This document shows, piece after piece, positions 1-6,887 of a stretch of DNA of 8,123 nt (within the stretch, counting starts at the first letter, position 1; each line of letters begins with the position of its first letter). Under the pieces are notes generated by a model. That model had not been told where the DNA came from, did no database searches, and saw only the letters and a list, made by a program, of their open reading frames with translations. The position numbers and the translations under genes are program-made. This stretch comes from JADGQA01 sp964579855. GTDB taxonomy: Bacteria > Bacteroidota > Ignavibacteria > UBA10030. The stretch is from assembly GCA_964579855.1 (NCBI GenBank), contig CAZOIM010000183.1, forward strand, positions 1 through 8,123, written 5' to 3'.

Positions 1-1026
1 CTCCCCTCGGTTTCCATTTCCGGATTGCTCCGTGCAGGAATAATGCAGCGTCTGGAAAAAAAGGAGGGTGTCATCCTCCTGCAGAACAGGCGGGGGTTTT
101 CGCACGTGGTGGAATGTTTTGATTGCGGATACGTCGAGCGGTGCGACAACTGCGACGTTTCACTGACCTACCATCTGATAAAAAAGGATCTCCGTTGCCA
201 CTACTGCGGATTTGTGAAGAACGCGCCTTCCATTTGTCCGAAATGCAAAGGAACAGAGATACGACATTTTTCCTTCGGCACACAGCAGGTTGAGGAAGAG
301 CTCCGTACCATGTTTCCGCAAGCTACGATCCTCAGAATGGACAAGGACACGACGAAGCGAAGAGGTGCGCACGACAAGATCCTGCAACAGTTCGGCAACA
401 AGAGAGCGGACATTCTTCTCGGAACCCAAATGGTGGCAAAGGGTCTTGATTTCGCGCACGTCACGCTTGTCGGCGTGATTTCTGCGGACACTCAGATGCT
501 GCTACCGGATTTTCGCGCATCCGAGCAAACGTTCCAGCTGCTGACTCAGGTGGCAGGTCGCGCTGGTCGGAGCAATCTTGCCGGTGAAGTGGTCATACAG
601 ACCCTCCAACCAGACCACTATAGCCTGAAACACGTCTTGTTACACGATTTCAAGAACTTCTACAAAGAAGAGCTCGAGTACCGGCGCGAACTGGACTATC
701 CGCCGTTTTCCAGGATCGTGCTGATTGAGTTCACTGGAGGAAACGAAAACGAAGTTCAACACCACGCGAAACAATTCGCCGGGTATTTGCTCCAAAGCGC
801 AAATAATCACTTCCGTGTGCTGGGACCTGCCGATGCGGCGATACCAAAAATCAAGAACCAGTATCGAAAGCACGTTGTCGTAAAAGACTTGCGTGAGAAA
901 GATCCCTCCGGTGCTATCCTTCGTTCAGCATTGCACAAAGCAAAACAGCAGTATGAAACTGCCGGCCTCGGTAAGGACCGCAAAACAACAATGACTATAG
1001 ATGTGGACCCACAAGGTATGATGTGA
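1..1026 (+). CDS. priA: Primosomal protein N' (replication restart helicase PriA), C-terminal part
   Basis: PriA is a 3'-5' DNA helicase that recognises stalled forks and loads the replicative helicase so that replication can restart. The frame is open from base 1, so the gene starts left of the window; 341 residues are visible, roughly the last 40-45% of a usual 730-830 residue PriA. Counting from the first visible residue, eight cysteines form four CxxC pairs (C39/C42, C48/C51, C66/C69, C79/C82), the two-zinc module inserted in the helicase core. FGTQQVEEEL (about 92-101) follows, then helicase motif V, GTQMVAKGLDF (about 141-151), and motif VI, QVAGRAGR (183-190), whose arginines contact ATP. 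The tail, with QYRKHVVVK and the ending TIDVDPQGMM, is the usual PriA C-terminal domain. The Walker A and DEAH motifs lie outside the window. No damage is visible in the part present. The next gene is 52 bases downstream on the same strand and functionally unrelated. Confidence 0.97.
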   Translation, partial: LPSVSISGLLRAGIMQRLEKKEGVILLQNRRGFSHVVECFDCGYVERCDNCDVSLTYHLIKKDLRCHYCGFVKNAPSICPKCKGTEIRHFSFGTQQVEEELRTMFPQATILRMDKDTTKRRGAHDKILQQFGNKRADILLGTQMVAKGLDFAHVTLVGVISADTQMLLPDFRASEQTFQLLTQVAGRAGRSNLAGEVVIQTLQPDHYSLKHVLLHDFKNFYKEELEYRRELDYPPFSRIVLIEFTGGNENEVQHHAKQFAGYLLQSANNHFRVLGPADAAIPKIKNQYRKHVVVKDLREKDPSGAILRSALHKAKQQYETAGLGKDRKTTMTIDVDPQGMM

Positions 1027-1078
1027 GGAATCGAGAAACAGTACAACGGAACAACAAACTGAACATGAATAGTTGCGA

Positions 1079-1966
1079 ATGAAGAAACTCAGTCCATATC
1101 TCATTTTTATCGCCGCCATGTTGTGGGCAACGGATGCTCCATTCCGTATGCAACTGACGAAGGACCTCAATAGCAATTTTATCGTTCTTGCGGAACATTT
1201 TGTCGATGTTCTCTTCATCGCGCCCGTTCTCATTGTCGGATTCCGCAGGTTGAAGAATCTCACGAGGAGAGAATGGGCGGCCGTAGTGTTCATCAGTGTC
1301 TGTGGGAGCGCCCTTGCGTCTGTCGCATTCACCCAGGCGTTCCACTACGTCAACCCGTCGGTCGCAATTCTTCTCCAGAAACTTCAACCGTTCATTGCAA
1401 TAAGTCTTGCTGCCGGCATCCTGAAAGAAAAACTGACAATACGCTACTGGGAATGGGCCATTTTCGCCATCCTGGGTGCGTATCTTGTTTCGTTCCCCGG
1501 ATTGAAGCCGGAACTCTTCCCGGGTGAACAGCTCAACCCCAACCTGATCGGTGTCGGCTACGCGCTTCTTGCTGCTCTGTTTTGGGGTGCTTCAACCGTG
1601 TTTGGAAAATACCTCCTGCGGAATGTCGACTTCAAGATTGTCACCGGCCTTCGATTCTCGATCGCCTTTGTATTCTTGCTCGTTCTTAATGTTGCGACAG
1701 GTTCAATCCCGACGCTATCGCAAGTAAACTTGGCTGACTGGATATTCATCGTTGTGATATCGGTCGCCTCGGGTGTCGTGGCGCTCTTTATCTATTATAA
1801 AGGTCTGGAAAATACGAAAGCATCGGTGGCAACGATTGCCGAGCTCGGTTTCCCAATGGCGGCGGTTATTGTCAACTGGATATTCCTTGGTGCCGTTTTG
1901 GTACCTATGCAACTCGTGGGAATGAGCATATTGGTATTCGCAATATTTCGGCTAACGAGGCTATAA
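1079..1966 (+). CDS. EamA/DMT-family ten-helix inner-membrane transporter
   Basis: This is a drug/metabolite transporter superfamily permease, 295 residues, the normal length for a protein built from two EamA repeats of five helices. Hydrophobic segments fall at roughly 5-19, 35-55, 67-88, 93-113, 124-140, 157-175, 190-206, 220-240, 250-270 and 275-291. Repeat 1 spans about 5-139 and repeat 2 about 157-292. The segment LLQKLQPFIAI followed by KEKL (99-119), and its counterpart ASVATIAELGFP (248-259) in the second repeat, are the usual helix 4 and helix 9 signatures. Family members export amino acids, metabolites or drugs, but substrate cannot be read from sequence. ATG 1079 was chosen because it gives the basic start MKKLSPYLIF; a TTG at 1073 would add two residues. 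No clear Shine-Dalgarno sequence precedes either start. It may be read through from priA (52-base spacer) or have its own promoter; no promoter is evident. Confidence 0.9.
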   Translation: MKKLSPYLIFIAAMLWATDAPFRMQLTKDLNSNFIVLAEHFVDVLFIAPVLIVGFRRLKNLTRREWAAVVFISVCGSALASVAFTQAFHYVNPSVAILLQKLQPFIAISLAAGILKEKLTIRYWEWAIFAILGAYLVSFPGLKPELFPGEQLNPNLIGVGYALLAALFWGASTVFGKYLLRNVDFKIVTGLRFSIAFVFLLVLNVATGSIPTLSQVNLADWIFIVVISVASGVVALFIYYKGLENTKASVATIAELGFPMAAVIVNWIFLGAVLVPMQLVGMSILVFAIFRLTRL

Positions 1967-2028
1967 GAGTTTGATCATCAACGTGTACGATAACAACAGG
2001 GATCCAATCGACTGATAAACATCTTACT

Positions 2029-2037
2029 AGGAAAGGG
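2029..2037 (+). promoter_or_regulatory. Ribosome binding site of the tricorn-type peptidase gene
   Basis: The purine run AGGAAAGGG lies with its AAGG core seven bases before ATG 2044. It fixes that ATG as the start, and the resulting protein begins directly with a signal peptide. The rest of the 77-base spacer after the transporter gene shows no convincing promoter or terminator. Confidence 0.7.
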
Positions 2038-2043
2038 TTTGCT

Positions 2044-5000
2044 ATGAAATATGTCCTGCGGGAGATCGCCCTATTTTTCTTCGTCGGAGTCACCGCCTTC
2101 GCGGCCAATGAGGCGCGCTTCATGCGTTATCCGGATGTCAACAAAGACAAGATTGTGTTCAGCTACGAGGGCGATTTGTGGCTTGTCGGCACACAAGGCG
2201 GAACGGCAACCCGCATCACGACAGCCCCCGGAGCGGAAATTTCTCCCAAATTCTCTCCCGACGGAAAATGGATCGCCTTCACCGGAAGTTATGACGGCTC
2301 TCAACAGGTGTATGTCATGCCTTCCGAGGGGGGAGAACCTAAGCGCATTACGTACCTACCAGGCTGGGCCCAGGTCGTCGGATGGACGCCGGACGGCAAG
2401 CGCGTTGTGTTCCGATCATTCTACGAAATCTATGTCGGTCGCGATCCCAATCTCTATTTCGTGGATAAAGATGGCGGCGCGGCGGAGCGTTTTCCTATCG
2501 ACCGCGGACGCCTCTGCAGTTTCTCTCCCGATGGCAGAAAAATGCTCTACCAGCGTAAAGGGAATGAAGAATATTATTGGAAAAGATACCGTGGAGGCGA
2601 CTACTGCGATATTTGGCTGTACGATTTCGACAAGAATGTTTTTACCGCCGTATCAGACTTCGTCGGCAAAAACGCTTACCCGATGTGGATTGGCGATGCG
2701 ATGTATTTCACCTCCGACCGCGGCTCCAACGGTATCACCAACCTCTACAAAGAGAATCTCCAGACTAAGGACATCGGCCAGGCGACACAATTCGATGACG
2801 TCGATGTGATGATGCCGTCGACGGACGGTAACACCATCGTCTTCATGCACGACGGCTATGTGAATCTCCTCAATGTTTCCACGGGCGCCGTCAACAAAAT
2901 TACCGTGAATGTCGCCTCCGATCGCTGGATGACGCGGACGAAGATCATCAACCCAAAAGAGTATGTTCACGATGTGAACGTGGCGAATGATGGAAAGATC
3001 ATGGCAATCGAAGCGCGCGGCGATCTGTTCGTTCTCCCGACGGAGAAAGGACAGACACGAAACCTGTCGAATACTCCAGGCACGCGCGAGATGTATCCGC
3101 GGATTTCGCCCGACGGAAAGACCTTAGCATTCTTCTCCGACAAATCGGGGGATTATCAGTTGTACACACAGAACATCGATGGAGGCGACTGGAACCAGCT
3201 GACGACGTCCCTCAATCGGCTTGTCTATCATCTCGAATGGTCGCCGGACGGGAAGAAGATTCTGTTCGGGAACAAGGATTATTCCATTTTCTATCTCGAC
3301 GTAGCCACGAAGAAACTGGTCAAGGTCGATGAATGGCATCAAATGAAGAACGACGAATTCTACTGGCAGATCAGCGATTACAGTTGGTCACCGGACAGCA
3401 AATGGATATGTTATAGCGTCGTCAACTACAACAAGAACAATGTGATCTATCTTTATAATCTCGACACCGACAAAAAGTATCCGGTCACGGACGATTTCTA
3501 CGACAACCTGAACCCGTGCTTTGATGCGAACGGCGATTATCTCTATTTTCTCTCCAGCCGGAATTTCAACATCCAGATGGATTTCTATGAAGACAATCAC
3601 GTCATCGAAACGCCATACCAGGTTATGGCAATCCAATTACGGGACGGGGAGAAGCCACCCTTTGCAGAACCGGTGATGACCGCTACTGAACGCTCGAAAG
3701 GCCCGATGAAGATTGACCTGGATGGAATTACTTCGCGCGTCTATCCGTTGCCAGTCGCCGCTGGAAACGACTTCTATCTTCGGGCCGGGAAGGGGAAGGT
3801 GATGTGGTGTTCAGTCGACAAGTTTACCGAAGACGAGTATGAAGAAATCTTCAAGCCGAATGGCGCTGCCAAGTGGCAGCTTCACCTCTTCGATATGGAA
3901 CAGAAGAAAGAAAGTATCCTCACTGACAAGATTTCCAACTATGCGCTCTCCATCAACGGGGAAAAGATGGAAATTCAGAAGGGGAGCGACATATATACCA
4001 CCGCTCCCGAACAGGCGTTCAGCTCGAAGAGTTGTGGAGAGAAACTGGATATTGCGGGGATGGCATACACCGTCGACTACCAGAAGGAATGGAATCAGAT
4101 ATTCTCCGACGCCTGGCGTTGGTACCGGGATTTCTTTTATGATGCCAACATGCACGGGCGCGACTGGAAAGCCATGGGTGAACGTTACCGTTCGTACATT
4201 CCTTACCTGAGTTCACGCGAGGAACTCAATTGGGATTTGTCACAAATGGTCGGTGAACTGTGTGTTTCTCACACCTATATCGGTGGAGGCGATCAAGGTC
4301 CGAACGCGGATATCACTTCTCCCCTGTTCACCGGCTGGCTTGGAGGAGACTTTGTACCTGATGCAAAAGCCGGCTACTATAAATTCAGTACGATCTATGG
4401 TCCAACGGAGTATAACACCGATCTCAAAGCTCCGCTTGCGCGTCCCGACGTCGACGTCAAGGAAGGTGATTACCTGATCGCCATCAATGGAACACCGATA
4501 AAGGTCCCGGATGATTACTTCAAGTACTTGCAGGTTGTCAACGGTCAAAAAGTGAAGGTGACGGTGAACAGCAAACCGACGTTGCAGGGGGCAAAGACCT
4601 ACGAAGTGGAACCGATCCGAAATAATTCGCAATTGCGCTATTTCCACTGGCTCACAGAGAACATCAACACGGTGCTGAAGGCAAGCGATGGCAAGGTCGG
4701 GTACATGCACATTAATGCTATGGGCTCCGGCGGCATCGGAGAGTTCGACAAGTTCTGGCGTGCCTTCCGCTACAAAGATGGCATGATCATCGACGTTCGC
4801 CGGAATAGCGGAGGCTGGACGGAATATTTCCTCATCGATAAACTCGAGCGAAAGATGTCTGCACAAAACGTTTTGCGCGGTATGACGCCGTTCCGTTATC
4901 CGGGCAGCACCTCCATCGGCAATAACGTGGTAATCTCGAACGAGTACAACGGTTCGGATGGCGAAGCGTTTGTTGAAGACTTCAAAGCTCGGAAATTGGG

Positions 5001-5289
5001 CACGGTTGTCGGTGTTCCTTCCTGGGGAGGTCTTGTGGGAATTCTCAACAGGCAGACGACAATTGATAACGGATCGGTCGAACAGTCAAACAACGCCTTC
5101 TACAATGAGAACGGAAAATGGATCGTGGAAAATCACGGTGCAGATCCGGACGTTGTGATCGATAACGACCCGGCTAGCGTTATGGCAGGAAAAGATCCGC
5201 AGCTTGAAAAAGCAATTGAAACGGCGTTGAAAGAAATCAAGGATCATCCTTTCAATTTTCCGCCGGTGCCGGCTTATCCAAAGAAATAG
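2044..5289 (+). CDS. Exported tricorn-type S41 serine peptidase (beta-propeller, PDZ and catalytic core)
   Basis: This is a homolog of the tricorn protease, which cuts peptides and, in archaea, trims proteasome products. It is 1081 residues, the full family length. Residues 1-20 look like a signal peptide (hydrophobic core ALFFFVGVTAFA, cleavage near A20), so it probably acts in the periplasm, unlike the cytosolic archaeal enzyme. PD40-type propeller blades follow: FSPDGKWIAF (70-79), WTPDGKRVVF (114-123), FSPDGRKMLY (160-169), ISPDGKTLAF (354-363), WSPDGKKILF (399-408) and WSPDSKWICY (448-457). A helical region leads to CVSHTY, then a PDZ domain with GDYLIAINGTP (808-818), then the S41 core with DVRRNSGG (917-924). 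The tricorn catalytic tetrad is present: S742, H743, nucleophile S971 in NGSDGEAF, and E1029 in VENHGADPD; D972 and G924 fit the oxyanion hole. The start is set by a good ribosome binding site. The next gene, 116 bases on, is another exported peptide hydrolase. The family call is secure; substrate and oligomeric state are not visible. Confidence 0.95.
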   Translation: MKYVLREIALFFFVGVTAFAANEARFMRYPDVNKDKIVFSYEGDLWLVGTQGGTATRITTAPGAEISPKFSPDGKWIAFTGSYDGSQQVYVMPSEGGEPKRITYLPGWAQVVGWTPDGKRVVFRSFYEIYVGRDPNLYFVDKDGGAAERFPIDRGRLCSFSPDGRKMLYQRKGNEEYYWKRYRGGDYCDIWLYDFDKNVFTAVSDFVGKNAYPMWIGDAMYFTSDRGSNGITNLYKENLQTKDIGQATQFDDVDVMMPSTDGNTIVFMHDGYVNLLNVSTGAVNKITVNVASDRWMTRTKIINPKEYVHDVNVANDGKIMAIEARGDLFVLPTEKGQTRNLSNTPGTREMYPRISPDGKTLAFFSDKSGDYQLYTQNIDGGDWNQLTTSLNRLVYHLEWSPDGKKILFGNKDYSIFYLDVATKKLVKVDEWHQMKNDEFYWQISDYSWSPDSKWICYSVVNYNKNNVIYLYNLDTDKKYPVTDDFYDNLNPCFDANGDYLYFLSSRNFNIQMDFYEDNHVIETPYQVMAIQLRDGEKPPFAEPVMTATERSKGPMKIDLDGITSRVYPLPVAAGNDFYLRAGKGKVMWCSVDKFTEDEYEEIFKPNGAAKWQLHLFDMEQKKESILTDKISNYALSINGEKMEIQKGSDIYTTAPEQAFSSKSCGEKLDIAGMAYTVDYQKEWNQIFSDAWRWYRDFFYDANMHGRDWKAMGERYRSYIPYLSSREELNWDLSQMVGELCVSHTYIGGGDQGPNADITSPLFTGWLGGDFVPDAKAGYYKFSTIYGPTEYNTDLKAPLARPDVDVKEGDYLIAINGTPIKVPDDYFKYLQVVNGQKVKVTVNSKPTLQGAKTYEVEPIRNNSQLRYFHWLTENINTVLKASDGKVGYMHINAMGSGGIGEFDKFWRAFRYKDGMIIDVRRNSGGWTEYFLIDKLERKMSAQNVLRGMTPFRYPGSTSIGNNVVISNEYNGSDGEAFVEDFKARKLGTVVGVPSWGGLVGILNRQTTIDNGSVEQSNNAFYNENGKWIVENHGADPDVVIDNDPASVMAGKDPQLEKAIETALKEIKDHPFNFPPVPAYPKK

Positions 5290-5301
5290 AAGAATGATTG
5301 T

Positions 5302-5328
5302 GTACGACAGATTGTCAATCTGTTGTGC
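5302..5328. other. Inverted repeat (hairpin 1) after the tricorn gene
   Basis: An AT-rich hairpin begins 12 bases after the peptidase stop codon. Arms 5302-5313 and 5317-5328 pair over 12 positions around a three-base loop (GTC). The inner seven pairs, ACAGATT with AATCTGT, are perfect, and two of the outer five are G-U wobbles. No T run follows, so it is not a classical rho-independent terminator. It could protect the 3' end of the peptidase mRNA, or act with the second hairpin just downstream to end or attenuate transcription. Confidence 0.55.
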
Positions 5329-5335
5329 CCCGGTT

Positions 5336-5365
5336 TGGTTGGGGCGGGCATGCCAGCTCCAACCA
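5336..5365. terminator. GC-rich hairpin 2, possible terminator or attenuator
   Basis: Arms 5336-5345 (TGGTTGGGGC) and 5356-5365 (GCTCCAACCA) pair over ten positions with one G-U wobble. They enclose a ten-base loop that contains the palindrome GGCATGCC. This is a stable stem seven bases after the first hairpin and about 40 bases before the next start codon. Only three T follow (GGTTT), so termination would be weak or factor-dependent; read-through into the asparaginase gene is plausible. A dispersed intergenic repeat of the REP kind is an alternative that cannot be tested from one copy. Confidence 0.45.
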
Positions 5366-5395
5366 GGTTTGAATCAGTATATAACCATCAACGGT

Positions 5396-5400
5396 GGAGG
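5396..5400 (+). promoter_or_regulatory. Ribosome binding site of the isoaspartyl peptidase gene
   Basis: A strong GGAGG lies five bases before ATG 5406. It decides the start: a GTG at 5394 in the same frame would overlap this site and add four residues ahead of the signal peptide, so it was rejected. Confidence 0.8.
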
Positions 5401-5405
5401 GTGAC

Positions 5406-6250
5406 ATGAAAGTATTTCGGGGAGTCCTTATTCTGTTTGTGGCCTTCTTGACATTTTCACTCGGGTCAGCCCAGTCGTCGGAGACTTACACTATCGTCAT
5501 TCACGGCGGTGCCGGGACTATTCCAGAAACCTTGCCCGATTCAATCAAACAGGCGTATCGGGATGGTCTTACGAAAGCTCTTCAAATCGGAAAGGACTTT
5601 CTCGCGAACGGAGGAACGGGATTGGACGCCGTGGAAAAAGTGCTGAACTATTTCGAAACGGATCCAAAATTCAATGCCGGTATCGGCGCTGTCTACACGG
5701 CGGCAGGAACGCACGAAATGGATGCATCAATAATGGATGGAAGAGACTTGTCGTGCGGCGCTGTGGCAGGACTTCAGCACGTGCCTCATCCCATTTCGTT
5801 GGCAAGGCTTGTCATGGAAAAGTCGCCACACGTCTTGCTCGCATTCGACGGTGCCGAGAAGTTCGCGGAATCCATGGGAATCAAGCTTGTCCCCGGCTCT
5901 TACTTCGACACGCCAAATCGATATCGCGAGTGGCAGAATTACAAGAAAAGCCAGGAAGAAGGAAAGCACGGGACTGTTGGCTGCGTAGTGCTGGACAAAT
6001 ATGGGAATCTGACAGCAGGCACTTCCACTGGAGGGATGACAGGCAAACTTCCCGGACGCATTGGCGACTCGCCTCTCATCGGCGATGGGACTTACGCCAA
6101 CAACAAAACTTGCGCAGTTTCATGTACCGGATGGGGGGAGAAGTTCATCAAGAATACCGTGGCGTTCAATGTTTCGGCGTTGATGGAATACAAAGGGATG
6201 ACGCTGAAAGAGTCGACGGATGAAATGATCTACAAAAGGCTCCAAACCGA
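5406..6250 (+). CDS. Exported isoaspartyl peptidase/L-asparaginase (Ntn hydrolase, family T2), 3' end lost in gap
   Basis: This enzyme family is made as a precursor that cleaves itself before a threonine, which becomes the nucleophile; it hydrolyses beta-aspartyl dipeptides and L-asparagine. Residues 1-22 form a likely signal peptide (LILFVAFLTFSLGSA), placing it in the periplasm or outside. The alpha part begins with IVIHGGAGTIP (30-40), and NAGIGAVYT and EMDASIMDG are the next conserved blocks. The cleavage site is KHGTVG with T190 as nucleophile. By alignment to E. coli EcAIII (T179, T197, R207, D210, T230, G231), the matching residues T208, R218, D221, T241 and G242 are all present, in STGGMTGK, PGRIGDSP and CTGWGE. 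The frame is open into the N run after residue 281; about 50 residues are missing by comparison with the family. Any reading after 6350 in this frame is unrelated sequence, being the antisense of the HIT gene. The gene lies 116 bases after the tricorn peptidase. Confidence 0.95.
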
Positions 6251-6350
6251 NNNNNNNNNNNNNNNNNNNNNNNNNNNNNNNNNNNNNNNNNNNNNNNNNN
6301 NNNNNNNNNNNNNNNNNNNNNNNNNNNNNNNNNNNNNNNNNNNNNNNNNN
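6251..6350. other. Assembly gap (100 N)
   Basis: There are exactly 100 undetermined bases, the conventional placeholder for a gap of unknown size. It removes the 3' end of the asparaginase gene on the plus strand and the 3' end of the HIT gene on the minus strand. The missing parts, about 50 and 20-25 codons plus two stops, need over 200 bases, so the true gap should be larger than drawn. Confidence 0.97.
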
Positions 6351-6787
6351 AGCTTCACTTCTCCTATCGTCGGCATGAAGTTCGTATCTCCATTCCATCG
6401 TGGGACGAGATGAAAGTGGACATGCTTGTCGATGCCGGCCCCAGCCACCCTTCCCAAGTTTGCGCCAAAATTGAACCCCTGAGGCTGGCTTACTTTTCCA
6501 AGGGCGCGGATCATCTCGGCAGTCGTTGCCATGACGTCGGCGTATTCTTCCTTCGAAAGATCTTCAAAATTGGAAGCGTGCTTGTACGGAACAATCATCA
6601 GGTGCCCGCTATTGTACGGATACCGATTCATCACGACAAAACAATGTTCTTTTCTCACAACGACAAGATTTGCGGCGTCGGTTCGTTCCTTGATGAGGCG
6701 GCAAAACAGGCATTGTTTGTTCTTCTTTTCTTCTCCTTTAAACGTTCCGATGTATTGAGATCGCCACGGAGAAAACATTCTTTTCAT
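6351..6787 (-). CDS. HIT-family nucleotide hydrolase/phosphorylase-like protein, 3' end lost in gap
   Basis: HIT proteins bind nucleotides and cleave or transfer nucleotide phosphate esters; this subgroup is often annotated as Ap4A hydrolase or phosphorylase. The visible 145 residues start MKRMFSPWRSQYI, the typical beginning of the group. CLFC (26-29) is a likely zinc-binding pair. NRYPYNSGHLMIVP (54-67) is the core HIT strand-loop region, and the histidine triad KHVHFHLVPRW (121-131) supplies H122, H124 and H126, the last two flanking the nucleotide phosphate site. The chain ends at TIGEVK where the N run begins; family members usually continue for 20-25 residues. ATG 6787 is preceded by a good Shine-Dalgarno sequence; the in-frame ATG at 6778 would cut into the conserved start. 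The gene lies 100 bases downstream of hpnE on the same strand and has no obvious functional link to it. The exact substrate is not determinable. Confidence 0.92.
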
Positions 6788-6793
6788 GATAAG

Positions 6794-6799
6794 TCCTTC
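6794..6799 (-). promoter_or_regulatory. Ribosome binding site of the HIT gene
   Basis: On the minus strand GAAGGA lies six bases before ATG 6787, supporting that start over the internal ATG at 6778. Confidence 0.65.
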
Positions 6800-6836
6800 A
6801 TCGTTGTAGAATCAAAGTACAAAGGAAAAAGGCATA

Positions 6837-6867
6837 AGTATAAACCGATTTACGTGTTTCTCGCCAA
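6837..6867 (-). promoter_or_regulatory. Weak candidate promoter for the HIT gene
   Basis: In the 100-base spacer after hpnE, the minus strand reads TATACT at 6842-6837, a five-of-six match to a -10 box. TTGGCG at 6867-6862 is a poor -35 box at a 19-base spacing, longer than ideal. Transcription would begin about 40 bases before the HIT start. No hairpin terminator for hpnE is visible in this spacer, so co-transcription with hpnE is equally possible. A Bacteroidota-type TTTG/TAnnTTTG promoter does not fit well. Confidence 0.22.
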
Positions 6868-6887
6868 ACGCTCATCACTAGCAGCCA

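Noticed and set aside
995..1387. Minus-strand open frame of 130 codons over the end of priA and the start of the transporter
   Set aside because: It is antisense to two confidently identified genes, has no ribosome site or recognisable domain, and overlaps another spurious frame on the same strand.
1967..1983. Short palindromic stretch TTGATCATCAA after the transporter stop
   Set aside because: The arms leave only a one-base loop, and there is no T run after it, so it cannot form a useful terminator. It is probably chance.
4240..4866. Open frame of 208 codons on the minus strand inside the tricorn gene
   Set aside because: It lies wholly antisense to a well-supported coding region covering the PDZ and S41 core, resembles no family I know, and is explained by the codon pattern of the sense strand.
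5378..5384. TATATAA upstream of the asparaginase gene as a -10 box
   Set aside because: The bases 17 positions upstream (AGCTCC region) do not resemble a -35 box and lie inside the GC-rich hairpin, and the box is only about 20 bases from the start codon. Support is too weak to list.
6351..6413. Apparent continuation of the asparaginase frame after the N run to a stop at 6411-6413
   Set aside because: The translated residues do not resemble the asparaginase C-terminus, and the bases are the antisense of HIT codons. Continuity of frame through N is arbitrary.
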